A stretch of DNA of 64,000 bases from Pontibacter sp. HSC-14F20 (lineage in GTDB: Bacteria > Bacteroidota > Bacteroidia > Cytophagales > Hymenobacteraceae): NCBI RefSeq assembly GCF_019599265.1, contig NZ_JAHZTC010000009.1:1-64000 (forward strand), in the 5' to 3' direction. This document shows, in pieces, positions 32,294 through 41,254 of this stretch (its first letter is position 1; the number at the start of each line of letters is the position of its first letter). Both the position numbers and the translations under genes were made by a program. The notes below the pieces were generated by a model, which worked only from the letters and a program-made list of their open reading frames with translations, did not search any database and was not told the origin of the DNA.

Positions 32294-33256
32294 ATGAACA
32301 AGAGAAGTTTACGCACCACACTCATCGCAATTGGGGTACCCACAGCTTACGCCCTCGTTCTGAGGCTCCTGTTTGGGGTTGAGACGTGGGAGAAGTTGTT
32401 TTCTGTCATGACGGTTACTTTCCTGTTTTGCCTGCCAACGATTGTCGGCGCACTGACCGTATACCTGTCCGACGCAAGCAAAACGAGGAAAACCAGCTAT
32501 AGAATACTCGCTCCCTGGATACCGGTCTTCCTGTTCTTTGTGATTACGCTCGTGTTGTCGTTAGAAGGCTGGGCATGCTGGCTGATGATACTGCCTGTAT
32601 TTTTGATTGCTGCTTCGCTTGGTGGCTTATTAGGGGGCTACCTGAAAGTACGAAACACGAACAACAAACTCAGCATCTCTATCCTTGTGCTGCTTCCCCT
32701 GCTGCTGTCTCCACTTGAGAGCATGATCGATTCTATACCTGGTACCTACAAAGCTTATACCTATATCGACATTGATGCACCGGCGGACAAGATCTGGCGC
32801 AACGTGACCAGGGTAACGGAGATCCCGGAAGCTGAAGACACCGGCTACCTCACCAGAGCACTCGGTTTCCCGAGGCCTGTGAAAGCGGAGCTGAATTATG
32901 AAGGCGTGGGCGCTTACCGGAAAGCAATCTTCACCAATGGCCTTGTCTTTCATGAAACGGTAACGGAATACCAGGACCAGCAGAAAATGGTGTTCAACAT
33001 CAAAGCACATCCACACGAAATCCCGTCTACCACACTGGACGAGCACGTGGTTATAGGAGGAGACTATTTTGATGTGCTCAGCGGGACGTACGAACTTGAG
33101 AAGTTGCCCAACGGCATGCACCGCCTGCACTTGTACAGCTATTTTAAGATGAACACGACTTTTAACTTTTATGCTGGACTATGGGGAAAATGGATCATGG
33201 TGGACATTCAGAATAGTATTTTGAAAATTGAGAAGCAGCGCTCGGAGCGTATGTAG
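32294..33256 (+). CDS. Membrane protein with C-terminal SRPBCC-like domain
   Basis: 320 residues. The N-terminal half has four to five membrane segments (about 8-27, 37-58, 75-95, 97-117 and 127-143). From about residue 155 a soluble domain begins with YIDIDAPADKIWRNVTRVTEIPE, the START/SRPBCC (polyketide cyclase-like) lipid-binding pattern, and continues to the end with FNIKAHPHEIPSTTLDEHVV. Fusion of a membrane region with an SRPBCC domain is known in Bacteroidota, but the role is unknown; lipid or hydrophobic ligand binding is plausible. It follows the small membrane-protein pair by 95 bases with a weak terminator between, so co-regulation is possible but not shown. Confidence 0.75.
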   Translation: MNKRSLRTTLIAIGVPTAYALVLRLLFGVETWEKLFSVMTVTFLFCLPTIVGALTVYLSDASKTRKTSYRILAPWIPVFLFFVITLVLSLEGWACWLMILPVFLIAASLGGLLGGYLKVRNTNNKLSISILVLLPLLLSPLESMIDSIPGTYKAYTYIDIDAPADKIWRNVTRVTEIPEAEDTGYLTRALGFPRPVKAELNYEGVGAYRKAIFTNGLVFHETVTEYQDQQKMVFNIKAHPHEIPSTTLDEHVVIGGDYFDVLSGTYELEKLPNGMHRLHLYSYFKMNTTFNFYAGLWGKWIMVDIQNSILKIEKQRSERM

Positions 33257-33294
33257 TTAAGCAGCTTTTCCTAACGGCAACCAGAAATAGGGCT

Positions 33295-33302
33295 TAGCTT
33301 TG
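33295..33302 (+). promoter_or_regulatory. Promoter -7 box TAGCTTTG of the GNAT gene
   Basis: Exact TAnnTTTG match, 39 bases before the ATG at 33342. Confidence 0.5.
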
Positions 33303-33341
33303 CAGTAGTGTAAAATACTATCCCATTACAGCTGATCCATC

Positions 33342-33872
33342 ATGGAGCACATCAGACTAACCGATACATCACATCATCGCTTCAATGAAGCCTGGGAACT
33401 GTACGAGCAGGCTTTCCCACTAGAGGAGCGCCGCCCTTTACACTGGCAACTCGATATTATGCCTTATGCCAATTACCATTTCGAGCTCTTGCTGCAGGAG
33501 GATGCACTGGTAGGTATACTGCTGTGGTGGAGCTTTGAGGAAATACGCTTTGTAGAACACTTTGCCACAGCTCCGGCTTTGCGTGGCAGGGGTTATGGTA
33601 AACTTATATTGGAGTCCTTTACCAGCCGCAATACGAGGCCTGTGCTTTTAGAAGTGGAGCCTCCGCACGAAGAAATGCAGCAGCGCCGTGTTCGTTTTTA
33701 TGAGAAAAGCGGCTTCACTCTGAATCATCACTTTTACCAACAGCCCCCTTACCACCCGGGGCAAGAGCCGCTTACCTTGCTGCTCATGTCTCACCCCGCT
33801 ACCATCTCTGCCGAAGCCGTAGCGCACTTTGTAAGTCATCGGCTCCCGCTTATTTACCGGTTAACGGAGTAA
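33342..33872 (+). CDS. GNAT-family N-acetyltransferase
   Basis: 176-residue acetyl-CoA-dependent acyltransferase. The acetyl-CoA-binding motif A is visible as VEHFATAPALRGRGYGKLIL (about 67-86, with the R/Q-x-x-G-x-G/A core RGRGYG), and a C-terminal strand with FYEKSGFTLN. The acceptor substrate cannot be told from sequence. Single gene with its own -7 box. No linked toxin-antitoxin or resistance gene. Confidence 0.88.
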   Translation: MEHIRLTDTSHHRFNEAWELYEQAFPLEERRPLHWQLDIMPYANYHFELLLQEDALVGILLWWSFEEIRFVEHFATAPALRGRGYGKLILESFTSRNTRPVLLEVEPPHEEMQQRRVRFYEKSGFTLNHHFYQQPPYHPGQEPLTLLLMSHPATISAEAVAHFVSHRLPLIYRLTE

Positions 33873-33999
33873 ATTAGACCCATCTTGCCGCTTTTGGTGA
33901 CGCACCTGCTCTAGTATCATTAACTTACTCCATACAGCAGCATAACCATCTGCCACCTCCATAAGTATGCTTAGTAATGCTATACCCAAAAAAATACCT

Positions 34000-34776
34000 A
34001 TGGACAAACTAAAAAACAAAGTTGCCTTGATCACCGGATCCGACTCAGGTATAGGACAGGCTACCGCAATAGAATATGCAAAACAAGGAGCTGACATAGT
34101 GGTTACTTACCATACTGACAAGGAAGGCGCTGAAGAAACGCTGCGTAATGTGAAAGATCAGGGTCGGAAAGGGATGGTGCTTCAGGTAGATATCAGTGAC
34201 GAGCAAGCTGTGGAAAAGCTATTTGAACAGGCCCTGAAAGAGTTCGGCTCCATCGATATACTTGTGAATAACGCAGCGGTAAACGGCTCTGGCATCAACG
34301 TAGCCGACATGGACACCGAAGTTTTCGACAGAACGATGAAGACAAATTTGTACGGTACCTTCTTCTGCTCCCGCACATTTATCAGGCATCGCAAACAGCA
34401 GGGCGGCAGGGGCAAGATCGTCAATGTCTCGTCGGTGCACGAGGAGATCGTGTCGGCGGGCACGGCAGACTACTGCGCTTCGAAGGCCGGTGTGCGAAAC
34501 CTTACCCGTACCCTTGCCTTGGAACTGGCGGAAGACGGCATCAACGTGAACAACATCTGCCCCGGCATGATCCTGACACCCATGAACCAGGAGGCGGTAG
34601 ACGACAAGGAAGCCCGTCAGGAAAGCGAGCAGAACATACCAATGAAGCGGGCTGGCAAACCAGAGGAAATCGCCAAAGTGGCGCTATTCCTGGCTTCTTC
34701 AGACTCGGACTATGTTACCGGCTCGAGCTACTTTATGGACGGGGGCTTGTCGCAGTACATGGGGCAGGGGGCGTAG
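34000..34776 (+). CDS. SDR-family oxidoreductase (glucose 1-dehydrogenase-like)
   Basis: 258-residue classical short-chain dehydrogenase. Cofactor motif TGSDSGIGQA (about 12-21), NNAA near residue 90, catalytic Ser in VNVSSVHE, Tyr-Lys in YCASKAG (about 158-164), and the family's PG motif in NNICPGMILTPM. It resembles glucose/3-oxoacyl-ACP reductase-like SDRs, so the substrate is uncertain. The ATG at 34000 matches the usual SDR N-terminus; an in-frame ATG at 33967 adds 11 residues. It lacks the N-terminal tail of the other SDR gene at 10998-11858. Confidence 0.9.
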   Translation: MDKLKNKVALITGSDSGIGQATAIEYAKQGADIVVTYHTDKEGAEETLRNVKDQGRKGMVLQVDISDEQAVEKLFEQALKEFGSIDILVNNAAVNGSGINVADMDTEVFDRTMKTNLYGTFFCSRTFIRHRKQQGGRGKIVNVSSVHEEIVSAGTADYCASKAGVRNLTRTLALELAEDGINVNNICPGMILTPMNQEAVDDKEARQESEQNIPMKRAGKPEEIAKVALFLASSDSDYVTGSSYFMDGGLSQYMGQGA

Positions 34777-34871
34777 CCTAACCTTATACCTCAGTCATCC
34801 TGTCATACAATGCCTTTGCGGTGCGTTATTTGTATACCTTCGTATACACAACTTATAGTACAATTAAGCTT

Positions 34872-35267
34872 ATGAAAATCGCGAAAGAACCATCTGAATA
34901 TAACCAACTGACACCAGACGAAGAGCGCATTATTGTGCGCAAGGGCACCGAATATCCGGGCACTGGTGAGTATAACAGCTTTAAAGGAGAGGGCGTATAC
35001 CTGTGCCGCCGCTGCAATGCGCCGCTCTATACCTCCGAGTACAAGTTTGAGTCAAACTGCGGCTGGCCGAGCTTTGATGATGAGATAACTGGCGCCGTAA
35101 AGCGTATACCCGACCCGGACGGACACCGCACCGAGATCGTGTGTGCCAACTGCGGTGGTCACCTGGGCCACGTATTCGAAGGGGAATACCTCACGCCGAA
35201 AAACATACGCCACTGCGTCAATTCCCTTTCTATGAAATTTGTACCGGTCGAAGATCTGGAAAAGTAA
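34872..35267 (+). CDS. msrB: Peptide-methionine (R)-S-oxide reductase MsrB, first copy
   Basis: 131-residue enzyme that reduces methionine R-sulfoxide in damaged proteins. Two zinc CxxC pairs (CRRC and CANC), the active-site motif CGWPSFDD, and the catalytic cysteine in RHCVNS near residue 119 are all present. The N-terminus [21 protein letters not shown] is complete. The ATG at 34872 was chosen over an upstream GTG at 34821. A second, shorter MsrB gene starts 23 bases after its stop, so both are probably co-transcribed. Confidence 0.93.
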   Translation: MKIAKEPSEYNQLTPDEERIIVRKGTEYPGTGEYNSFKGEGVYLCRRCNAPLYTSEYKFESNCGWPSFDDEITGAVKRIPDPDGHRTEIVCANCGGHLGHVFEGEYLTPKNIRHCVNSLSMKFVPVEDLEK

Positions 35268-35290
35268 ACTACAGGTATAGCAGCAGGCAA

Positions 35291-35599
35291 ATGTTCAAGC
35301 ACAGGCAACAGGTATCGGCCGGAGGTCGTGCACATCAAACTGGCTCTTACGTCTGTACCTGTTGCGGAAATGCTTTGTTTGAGGCTAGCAAGAAATTTGA
35401 GGTCGGATCAGGCTTCCCAAGCTTCTGGGCGCAGATTAGTGACCATGTTATCCACAGGGTGCTTAGCACTTACGACCGGGAGCGTACGCAGCTTTTGTGC
35501 AGCGCATGCGGTCAGCACTTAGGGCACCTCTTCGAAGATGTACGCACTCCCACACAAGTTCGCTACTGTATCAATCAGGCAGCTATCCGTTTTGCATAG
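35291..35599 (+). CDS. MsrB-family protein, short second copy
   Basis: 102 residues. Homologous to the preceding MsrB but lacking its first 30 or so residues. CTCCG and CSACG zinc pairs, GSGFPSFW, HLGHLFED, and the catalytic-type RYCIN (about residue 92-96) are kept, so the core fold and catalytic cysteine survive. The N-terminal SELTPEQY-type segment of full-length MsrB is absent. The ATG at 35291 fits; a longer in-frame frame from 35141 overlaps the first gene and is unlikely. Active enzyme with a trimmed N-terminus or decaying duplicate are both possible. Confidence 0.82.
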   Translation: MFKHRQQVSAGGRAHQTGSYVCTCCGNALFEASKKFEVGSGFPSFWAQISDHVIHRVLSTYDRERTQLLCSACGQHLGHLFEDVRTPTQVRYCINQAAIRFA

Positions 35600-35689
35600 T
35601 AGCAAGGCGAGGCTGCCTCTTAACTTTATACCTATATCTTCAGTATATCATAGCAAAAGCTGAATATTCTCACCCTGATATATGCTATC

Positions 35690-36076
35690 ATGAGCCGCCC
35701 CTCCTTTATCAGAACCCGCTTTAATAGTTTCCGGTTTGCTTTCAATGGCCTGGCAGCCGTATTCCGCTCCGAGCCCAACATGCACCTGCACGTGCTGGCC
35801 AGCCTGGTTGTACTGGTTATGGCCTATCGCTTTGAAGTTACCCGGGTAGAGTGGTGCCTGCTTATTCTTTGCATCGGTATGGTGTGGGTGGCCGAAGTCT
35901 TCAACACCTCCATCGAAACGCTTACTGACCTGGTGTCGCCGGAGCATAACATCCTGGCAGGCAAAACAAAAGACCTGGCTGCCGGTGCCGTGCTAATGGC
36001 TGCTATTACTGCCGTAGCTGTCGGCTTGTTCATCTTCATACCTTATTGGGTCGAGTACGTAAACACTGAATTGTAA
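35690..36076 (+). CDS. Diacylglycerol/undecaprenol kinase family membrane protein (DgkA-like)
   Basis: 128-residue membrane kinase of the DgkA/DAGK type, three membrane segments (about 35-52, 57-72 and 98-120). The family signature EVFNTSIE (about 70-77) followed by D and KDLAAGAVL (about 101-109) is visible. In bacteria it phosphorylates diacylglycerol or, in many Gram-positives and others, undecaprenol; the substrate here is inferred. Starts 90 bases after the second MsrB gene. Confidence 0.9.
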   Translation: MSRPSFIRTRFNSFRFAFNGLAAVFRSEPNMHLHVLASLVVLVMAYRFEVTRVEWCLLILCIGMVWVAEVFNTSIETLTDLVSPEHNILAGKTKDLAAGAVLMAAITAVAVGLFIFIPYWVEYVNTEL

Positions 36077-36140
36077 TTGCCGCAGAAGGCAGGTACAGGT
36101 ATAATGCCGTGCTAGAATCGGTGTTTAGCCATAAATGTCC

Positions 36141-36148
36141 TACCTTTG
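36141..36148 (+). promoter_or_regulatory. Promoter -7 box TACCTTTG
   Basis: Exact TAnnTTTG match. It lies inside the first codons of the longest possible frame of the next gene, so it argues for the later ATG at 36174, 26 bases downstream. Confidence 0.6.
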
Positions 36149-36173
36149 CGCCTCGGCTGAAAAACGAACCGCT

Positions 36174-36563
36174 ATGACTGCACCAAAACTACCTGCGTGG
36201 GCGCCTGTATGCTTGCTGATGATCGCTTCTGTTGGTTGCCAGACAGCAGACAGTCCTGCTACCACCAAAGTAGAACAGGAAAAAGCTGGACCGACTGGCT
36301 GGTTAAGTGAACTTATCCGGGAGTTGGAGCAGGAAGACGTTGCCAATCCGCCAGCCAAGGTATACCGCTATACCTATAAGGGGCAGGAAGTTTACTATCT
36401 GACAAGCCGTTGCTGCGATATCCCCTCTAAGGTATACGACACAGACGGCAACCTGCTGTGCGAGCCCGAAGGCGGTATAACAGGCCAGGGCGACGGTCGC
36501 TGCACGGATTTTTTGGACGCAAGGACAGACGAGACCTTAATTTGGGAAGATAAAAGAGAATAG
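36174..36563 (+). CDS. Predicted lipoprotein (DUF6970-like)
   Basis: 129 residues. A lipoprotein signal peptide LLMIASVGCQT gives an acylated cysteine near residue 22, so it is probably outer-membrane attached. The mature domain has the pattern YRYTYKGQEVYYLTSRCCDIPSKVYD and GNLLCEPEGGITGQGDGRC, with four cysteines that may form disulfides. This pattern is common in small Bacteroidota lipoproteins of unknown function. Start chosen at 36174 because a promoter -7 box lies upstream of it and downstream of the alternative ATG at 36135. Seven bases separate it from the next gene. Confidence 0.78.
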   Translation: MTAPKLPAWAPVCLLMIASVGCQTADSPATTKVEQEKAGPTGWLSELIRELEQEDVANPPAKVYRYTYKGQEVYYLTSRCCDIPSKVYDTDGNLLCEPEGGITGQGDGRCTDFLDARTDETLIWEDKRE

Positions 36564-36570
36564 ATTAAAG

Positions 36571-37047
36571 ATGACTGGAAACGACGTATTAAAAAACCTT
36601 TCGGAATATAACATCTGGGCCAACCAGACAATGCTACACGTATTCGACTCGCTGCCCGAGCTGCCAGCTAATTCGGGGCGCTTGTTCAGCCACGCCCTTA
36701 ATGCGCAAGCCATCTGGATCGCCCGCATCACCGGCACCGAAAGTCCCGTGAAGGTATGGCAGGAGCACACGCTCGAGGAACTGCACAAGCTGCACCAGTA
36801 CGCCTCATACAAAATAGCCGAACTGGTTTCTAATTCCGATGAGGACGAATTTAATCGCCTGATCGATTACACCAACAGCCAGGGCCACAAGTATAGCACG
36901 CGCGTACTCGACATCCTGACTCACGCCTTTAACCATGCCACTTACCACCGCGCCCAGGTAGCCACTGACCTGCGCAAGTGCGGCCACAACCCACCCAACA
37001 CCGACTACGTGACGTATGTGCGTGAGCTGATGGGACAGGTATACTAA
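36571..37047 (+). CDS. DinB-family protein (putative metal-dependent hydrolase fold)
   Basis: 158 residues forming a four-helix bundle of the DinB/YfiT type. Three conserved histidines, one in FSHALN (about residue 33) and two in HAFNHATYHRAQ (about 126-137), form the expected metal site. Members include bacillithiol/mycothiol-dependent transferases and detoxifying enzymes; the substrate is unknown. Starts 7 bases after the lipoprotein gene, so they are likely co-transcribed. Convergent with the DUF4382 gene. Confidence 0.86.
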   Translation: MTGNDVLKNLSEYNIWANQTMLHVFDSLPELPANSGRLFSHALNAQAIWIARITGTESPVKVWQEHTLEELHKLHQYASYKIAELVSNSDEDEFNRLIDYTNSQGHKYSTRVLDILTHAFNHATYHRAQVATDLRKCGHNPPNTDYVTYVRELMGQVY

Positions 37048-37100
37048 TTGGTTGACAAAGGCTTTTAAACAAAAGAAAATAAGACTTTAAATGAAAAGGA

Positions 37101-37128
37101 AGCTCTTCACAATGAAGAGCTCCCTTTT
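37101..37128 (+). terminator. Terminator of the DinB gene
   Basis: AGCTCTTCA (37101-37109) pairs perfectly with TGAAGAGCT (37113-37121) around CAA, followed by T's at 37125-37129. Confidence 0.85.
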
Positions 37129-37144
37129 TGTTGGCTTCAGAGAT

Positions 37145-37170
37145 GAGACAAGCCAGGTATAGCTTGTCTC
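37145..37170 (-). terminator. Terminator of the DUF4382 gene with an AGGTATA loop
   Basis: GAGACAAGC (37145-37153) pairs perfectly with GCTTGTCTC (37162-37170). The 8-base loop is CAGGTATA, one of the recurrent words of this genome. On the minus strand the hairpin follows the stop of the gene 37177-37968 directly. Confidence 0.65.
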
Positions 37171-37176
37171 AAAAAC

Positions 37177-37968
37177 TTATTTTGTTGGCAAATTAACCGT
37201 ACCCAGGTCTTTAATTTGATCCTGTGATACGCTGATGTTTGTCAGAGTCGTGTCGTTTGCAGCACCTGCGGTATAGAACTTCACCGAGTACGTACCAGCT
37301 TTCACACCTTTGATCAGGAAGTCGCCGTTATCATTGGCAAACCCTCCTATTGTATCATTTTCAGCAGAAATCACATAAATACCCGGCTTAGCCTCAGCTG
37401 GCGTTACGCTGCCTTTTATACCACCCGCTATTGCCTGGGTAATGGTGCGAACCACTGGCTTCAGGTTATACTGTCCATTGCCTCTGGCTACAACCGACTT
37501 GGCTGCATCAAAGTCCAGCAACACCACATAGGTCACATCTTCGCGCAGGTCGGCGTTCAGCTGCAACTTTACGCCCGAAGTTTGTCCACTTGGAGTTTTC
37601 AGGCTCTTCCCCTCACCATTCTTAAGCTTAAGTGAGTTGTTCTCTCCAAGCACCAACCTGATCTGGGAAATTGTACCTGCAGGCAAGTTGGCAGAAGCAA
37701 GCAGCGTATCGCGCCCATTGGCAAAGTCAAGCAGGTTGTATATACCTGGGTTGATCTCGTCAAGCGTTTGCCAGCCGCTTTCGCTGTCGGTATCCTCTTT
37801 GTGGATCTGTACAGAGCGGATGTCCACGTTCACCTCCTCATAGTCGCCTGGCGCGTCTGTCATACGCACTTCCATACGAGCAGTACCACTGCCGTCGGAT
37901 TCGCTGTCGCATGAGCTGAACCAGACAAGGCCACTCATCAGAAAAGGAATCAGGAATTTAGTTCTCAT
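37177..37968 (-). CDS. DUF4382-domain lipoprotein
   Basis: 263 residues. A lipoprotein signal peptide with WFSSC puts the acylated Cys at residue 19. It is followed by a DUF4382 domain (about 30-170): MEVRMTDAPGDYEEVNVDIRSVQIH, then the pattern YNLLDFANG and ISQIRLVLGENN, and a C-terminal carboxypeptidase-regulatory-like beta sandwich (about 180-263). Probably an outer-membrane protein that may bind carbohydrate or protein; function unknown. ATG at 37968 gives the signal peptide. A longer frame starting at 38043 would run through the promoter box. Confidence 0.87.
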   Translation of the reverse strand: MRTKFLIPFLMSGLVWFSSCDSESDGSGTARMEVRMTDAPGDYEEVNVDIRSVQIHKEDTDSESGWQTLDEINPGIYNLLDFANGRDTLLASANLPAGTISQIRLVLGENNSLKLKNGEGKSLKTPSGQTSGVKLQLNADLREDVTYVVLLDFDAAKSVVARGNGQYNLKPVVRTITQAIAGGIKGSVTPAEAKPGIYVISAENDTIGGFANDNGDFLIKGVKAGTYSVKFYTAGAANDTTLTNISVSQDQIKDLGTVNLPTK

Positions 37969-38042
37969 AGAAATTGGATTAAGTTTAAACCATTTCGGTG
38001 CTAAATAGCAACCATTATACGATTGAACGAGATAAAGTTGCA

Positions 38043-38050
38043 CAAAAGTA
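38043..38050 (-). promoter_or_regulatory. Promoter -7 box TACTTTTG of the DUF4382 gene
   Basis: Reading the minus strand, an exact TAnnTTTG match 75 bases upstream of the ATG at 37968. It lies between this gene and the terminator of the AsmA gene. Confidence 0.55.
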
Positions 38051-38067
38051 TATAGCTATAAAAAAAT

Positions 38068-38098
38068 ATAGGCCGCTTAGCTATGCAAAGCGGCCTAT
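38068..38098 (-). terminator. Terminator of the AsmA-family gene
   Basis: ATAGGCCGCTT (38068-38078) pairs with AAGCGGCCTAT (38088-38098). The A-run at 38060-38066 supplies U's on the minus strand. Confidence 0.85.
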
Positions 38099-38121
38099 TT
38101 AGATTTACGGAAGCCCGAGCA

Positions 38122-41100
38122 TTACTCCTGCACTTTCGTAGTATCAGGCTGGGCAGGTGGGGTAGCTGGCTTCGACTTAGGTTTCAGGAAGTCCGTTATC
38201 TTATCAGTTGCCTTCTTTTTGATCTGTTGCTCAGCCTCCTGACGCTTTTTCTCCAACTCTTGGCGAGCTTTCTCTTCGGCTTCCTGACGGCGACGATCAA
38301 GTTCGTTGCGCACACTATCCTGCACCTGCTGCTTCTTTTGCTCCAGTTGCATTTTAGCATTATCTACTTTGCTCTTCACCACATTTTCCACCAGATCTTT
38401 CACCTGTCCCTTGGCACTACCACCAGCCAGCGCTACGCGCGGATCAGACAGTGTACCGCCAATATTCAGGTTAAGGGTAATGCGGTCCGACGTTTTCAGG
38501 GCCTCGTTGCCAATCAGGCTGCCCAATCGGGTATTCAGCTCACGTCCTATCTTGCCGGCTGGCACATTGAGCGCAGTAACATAGTCAATGTTGCCATTCA
38601 CGTTGTTAGAGCCGCCTACGGTCATTTCCATATCGCCTATTTTCAGGTCAAACGGGCGTATCACCAGGCTGCCGTCTATGATCTGGGCATCGATACGCTT
38701 GTTCTGGATCACAAAGTTCTGAAGTTCTTCAAAATGAGTCAGCCTGCTGATCTGGTCCACAATCTTTACATCGCGCACGGCGGCTTTCACCACATCAATT
38801 ATACCTGAGCCGTCCAGTGTGCTGAAAATCGGTGTCATATCCTGGCCAATCTCTCCGGCAAAGTTGAATTTGGTAGAGAACGTGCCATCAAGCAAACCAG
38901 CGATAGGAGCAACCGCTTTGATAGTATTAAAGGCGTTGAAGGCTTCTTTAAAGCTCAGGTTCTGCACATCCAGCTTCATATCAAAGAGCGGCTGTTTCAG
39001 GCTTTGGGTATTGTAGCTACCGCTGGCCACGAAGGCACCACCCAGCGTGTTAAATTTCACAGACTCCAGTCGAGCCACTTTGTCCTTCACAAGTACACGG
39101 CCACCCACATTGTTGAGCTTCAGGTTATCGTAAAGCACCTGCTTGGCATCCACGTTCAGCGTGATGTCCAGATTTTCCGGAACTTCCACCACACCCTCGG
39201 CTTCCGTTTTGGCATCTGTTGTCTGTCCGGTGTTTTCGTCCACCATCCACTCGTTCACATTAAAGGTGTTGGAGCTCAGGTTAAAGTTACCGCGCAGCGA
39301 CTGGTTCTCGGCCATGGCATAGCCTATGTAGTTCGACACCGAACCGTTGGCCCTAAAGTCGCTTTGGCCCAGGAAGCCATTCATATTATTGAGTTGGATG
39401 CGCTCGTTGTTGAATACAGCATCGGCACTGCTGATCTTTATACCTTGCGGCAGGTCGGTGCTCACAAAATTCAGGTTTTTGATACCCATGGTACCGTTGG
39501 CCGTCACGTTGCTATACTTCTCTGCTTCTATATCCGACATCTTGCCTTTAGCTGCCACGTTGGCGTTAATGCGGCCGGTTACGGTCATACCTTCCTGCGG
39601 GAAAATTTTAGTGAGCTTTTCCAGGTCGAGTATACCTTTAATCTGCCCATCGAATGCAGGACTCGCTATACCTTGCACCAGCATACGACCTTCCAGCGGC
39701 TCTCCGTCCAAGGTCATGTTAAAGCGCTCTACATTGATGCGGGTGTCGTCGGTGTTGCCTGTTTTGTTGAGAATGTTCACCAAGGCGTTCAGATTTTGGA
39801 TGGGAGCGGGGAAGTCAGCTGACTTCACGTAGCCATTGGTCAGGCGCATGTCGGCGTCTATTACCGGCATGCTCTTTTCGCTGTAGGTGCCTTTTGCGTC
39901 GGCGTCTACTCTCAGGAGACCACGCAGCGTCATCCCTTCCACGGGAAACACTTTGGTTACTTCATCTAGGTCGATACTGGCTCTCACGTTACCGTCTACC
40001 TGCATCACTTCTATACCTTTCACAAGCACGCGGGCATCAATTGGGTTTTTGCCCATATCCATGTGGAACTTGCGCACATCTACCACCGTGTTTTCCATGT
40101 CGCCATCCGGATTGTCGATGCGCATGTCTACGTTGATGTTACGGGCAGCCTGCGGCAGGTCAGGGTACTTGAACATACCTTCTGATACTTTCAGCTCCGT
40201 GCCGAAGCCCGGCATCAGGGTATCGTTAAAGCGACCTTTCACATAACCATCAAAACTCAGGTTACCTTCAGTCTTGATGTCCTTGAAATCGTTTTTGAAC
40301 ATACCTGGCACCACGGAGAGCACACTTCTGAAATCGGTATCAGCAGCCTTAAAGGTCAGGTCGAGGTCAATGTCGTCTTCCGGCATGAGAATGGTACCGG
40401 CAAACTGCACCGGCAGTTCGTTGATGCGGATGTTGTTATCTTTAAAGGTAAAGAGGAACTTGTCGAGGTCCATCGCCATGGTCACATCGGCGTCCAGTAA
40501 AGCGTTTTCAATGTAATTCACCCCATCATAAGTCATCACAAAGCGGTCGGCCGTAGTCTGCGATTTCATGTCGAACACACTTTTCTCAAAGTCACCGCTA
40601 CCGGTGTGCTGCACATTGTAAGCCGCCAACCCGAAAGGTATGCTCAGGTCGTCGTAAAAAAGCGTACCGTTGTTGATATCCCATTGCTTGATCGCCATAC
40701 GGAAGTCGCTGGCTGCTGTGTCGGCTTCGGCAGTAGTGGTAGTATCAGTAATAAAGATGTCCCAGTTTGCCTTACCGCTTTTGAGCACGAGCAGACGAAT
40801 CGTCGGGTCATCGAGTTTGATGTTGTTAATCTTAACCCGGTTGCCAGTAATGACACTCATCAGGTCAAGGCCCATCCGGAAAGAAGGCACATTGGCCAGC
40901 GTGTCGGTTGCAAAAGAATCCTGCCCAACGACAAGCAGATTCTCCACGCCCAGCGACATATTCGGGAAATCTCTGAAAAGCGAAAGGCTTACGTCGTCTG
41001 TCGCGTACACAACAGATGCATTGATATTCTTGGCGATCTCTTTGTCCAGGGCTTCTTTAATTTTATCTTTGAAGAGCATAGGCACCAGCGCGGCGGCGGC

Positions 41101-41148
41101 CAGCAGCACTGCCAGAAAGACAAAAAAACCGATAACTACTTTTTTCAT
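38122..41148 (-). CDS. AsmA-family envelope protein
   Basis: 1008-residue protein. One N-terminal membrane helix (VVIGFFVFLAVLLAAAALVPML, about 4-25) anchors it; the rest is periplasmic. It opens with an AsmA domain (FRDFPNMSLGVENLLVVG; VKINNIKLDDPTIRLLVLKSGKANWDI), and the long middle consists of repeated beta segments of the type DLDKLTKIFPxEGMTV followed by GxLNANVxAKG, expected of the bridge-like lipid-transfer fold. The C-terminal 120 residues are a charged coiled coil (KAxQELEKKRQEAEQQ) that starts after LNIGGTLSDPRVAL. AsmA proteins are implicated in lipid transport or outer-membrane assembly. Its Bacteroidota partner set is not known. Confidence 0.88.
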   Translation of the reverse strand: MKKVVIGFFVFLAVLLAAAALVPMLFKDKIKEALDKEIAKNINASVVYATDDVSLSLFRDFPNMSLGVENLLVVGQDSFATDTLANVPSFRMGLDLMSVITGNRVKINNIKLDDPTIRLLVLKSGKANWDIFITDTTTTAEADTAASDFRMAIKQWDINNGTLFYDDLSIPFGLAAYNVQHTGSGDFEKSVFDMKSQTTADRFVMTYDGVNYIENALLDADVTMAMDLDKFLFTFKDNNIRINELPVQFAGTILMPEDDIDLDLTFKAADTDFRSVLSVVPGMFKNDFKDIKTEGNLSFDGYVKGRFNDTLMPGFGTELKVSEGMFKYPDLPQAARNINVDMRIDNPDGDMENTVVDVRKFHMDMGKNPIDARVLVKGIEVMQVDGNVRASIDLDEVTKVFPVEGMTLRGLLRVDADAKGTYSEKSMPVIDADMRLTNGYVKSADFPAPIQNLNALVNILNKTGNTDDTRINVERFNMTLDGEPLEGRMLVQGIASPAFDGQIKGILDLEKLTKIFPQEGMTVTGRINANVAAKGKMSDIEAEKYSNVTANGTMGIKNLNFVSTDLPQGIKISSADAVFNNERIQLNNMNGFLGQSDFRANGSVSNYIGYAMAENQSLRGNFNLSSNTFNVNEWMVDENTGQTTDAKTEAEGVVEVPENLDITLNVDAKQVLYDNLKLNNVGGRVLVKDKVARLESVKFNTLGGAFVASGSYNTQSLKQPLFDMKLDVQNLSFKEAFNAFNTIKAVAPIAGLLDGTFSTKFNFAGEIGQDMTPIFSTLDGSGIIDVVKAAVRDVKIVDQISRLTHFEELQNFVIQNKRIDAQIIDGSLVIRPFDLKIGDMEMTVGGSNNVNGNIDYVTALNVPAGKIGRELNTRLGSLIGNEALKTSDRITLNLNIGGTLSDPRVALAGGSAKGQVKDLVENVVKSKVDNAKMQLEQKKQQVQDSVRNELDRRRQEAEEKARQELEKKRQEAEQQIKKKATDKITDFLKPKSKPATPPAQPDTTKVQE

Positions 41149-41254
41149 ATAGGTGGTTGCGTTTATTAAAAGCTAAACTAGATATTTTTATAGCCAAAAC
41201 CATGCAGAATTTATACAAGCTCAAAACTATAACCGTTTTAGGGCTTACGGAGGT

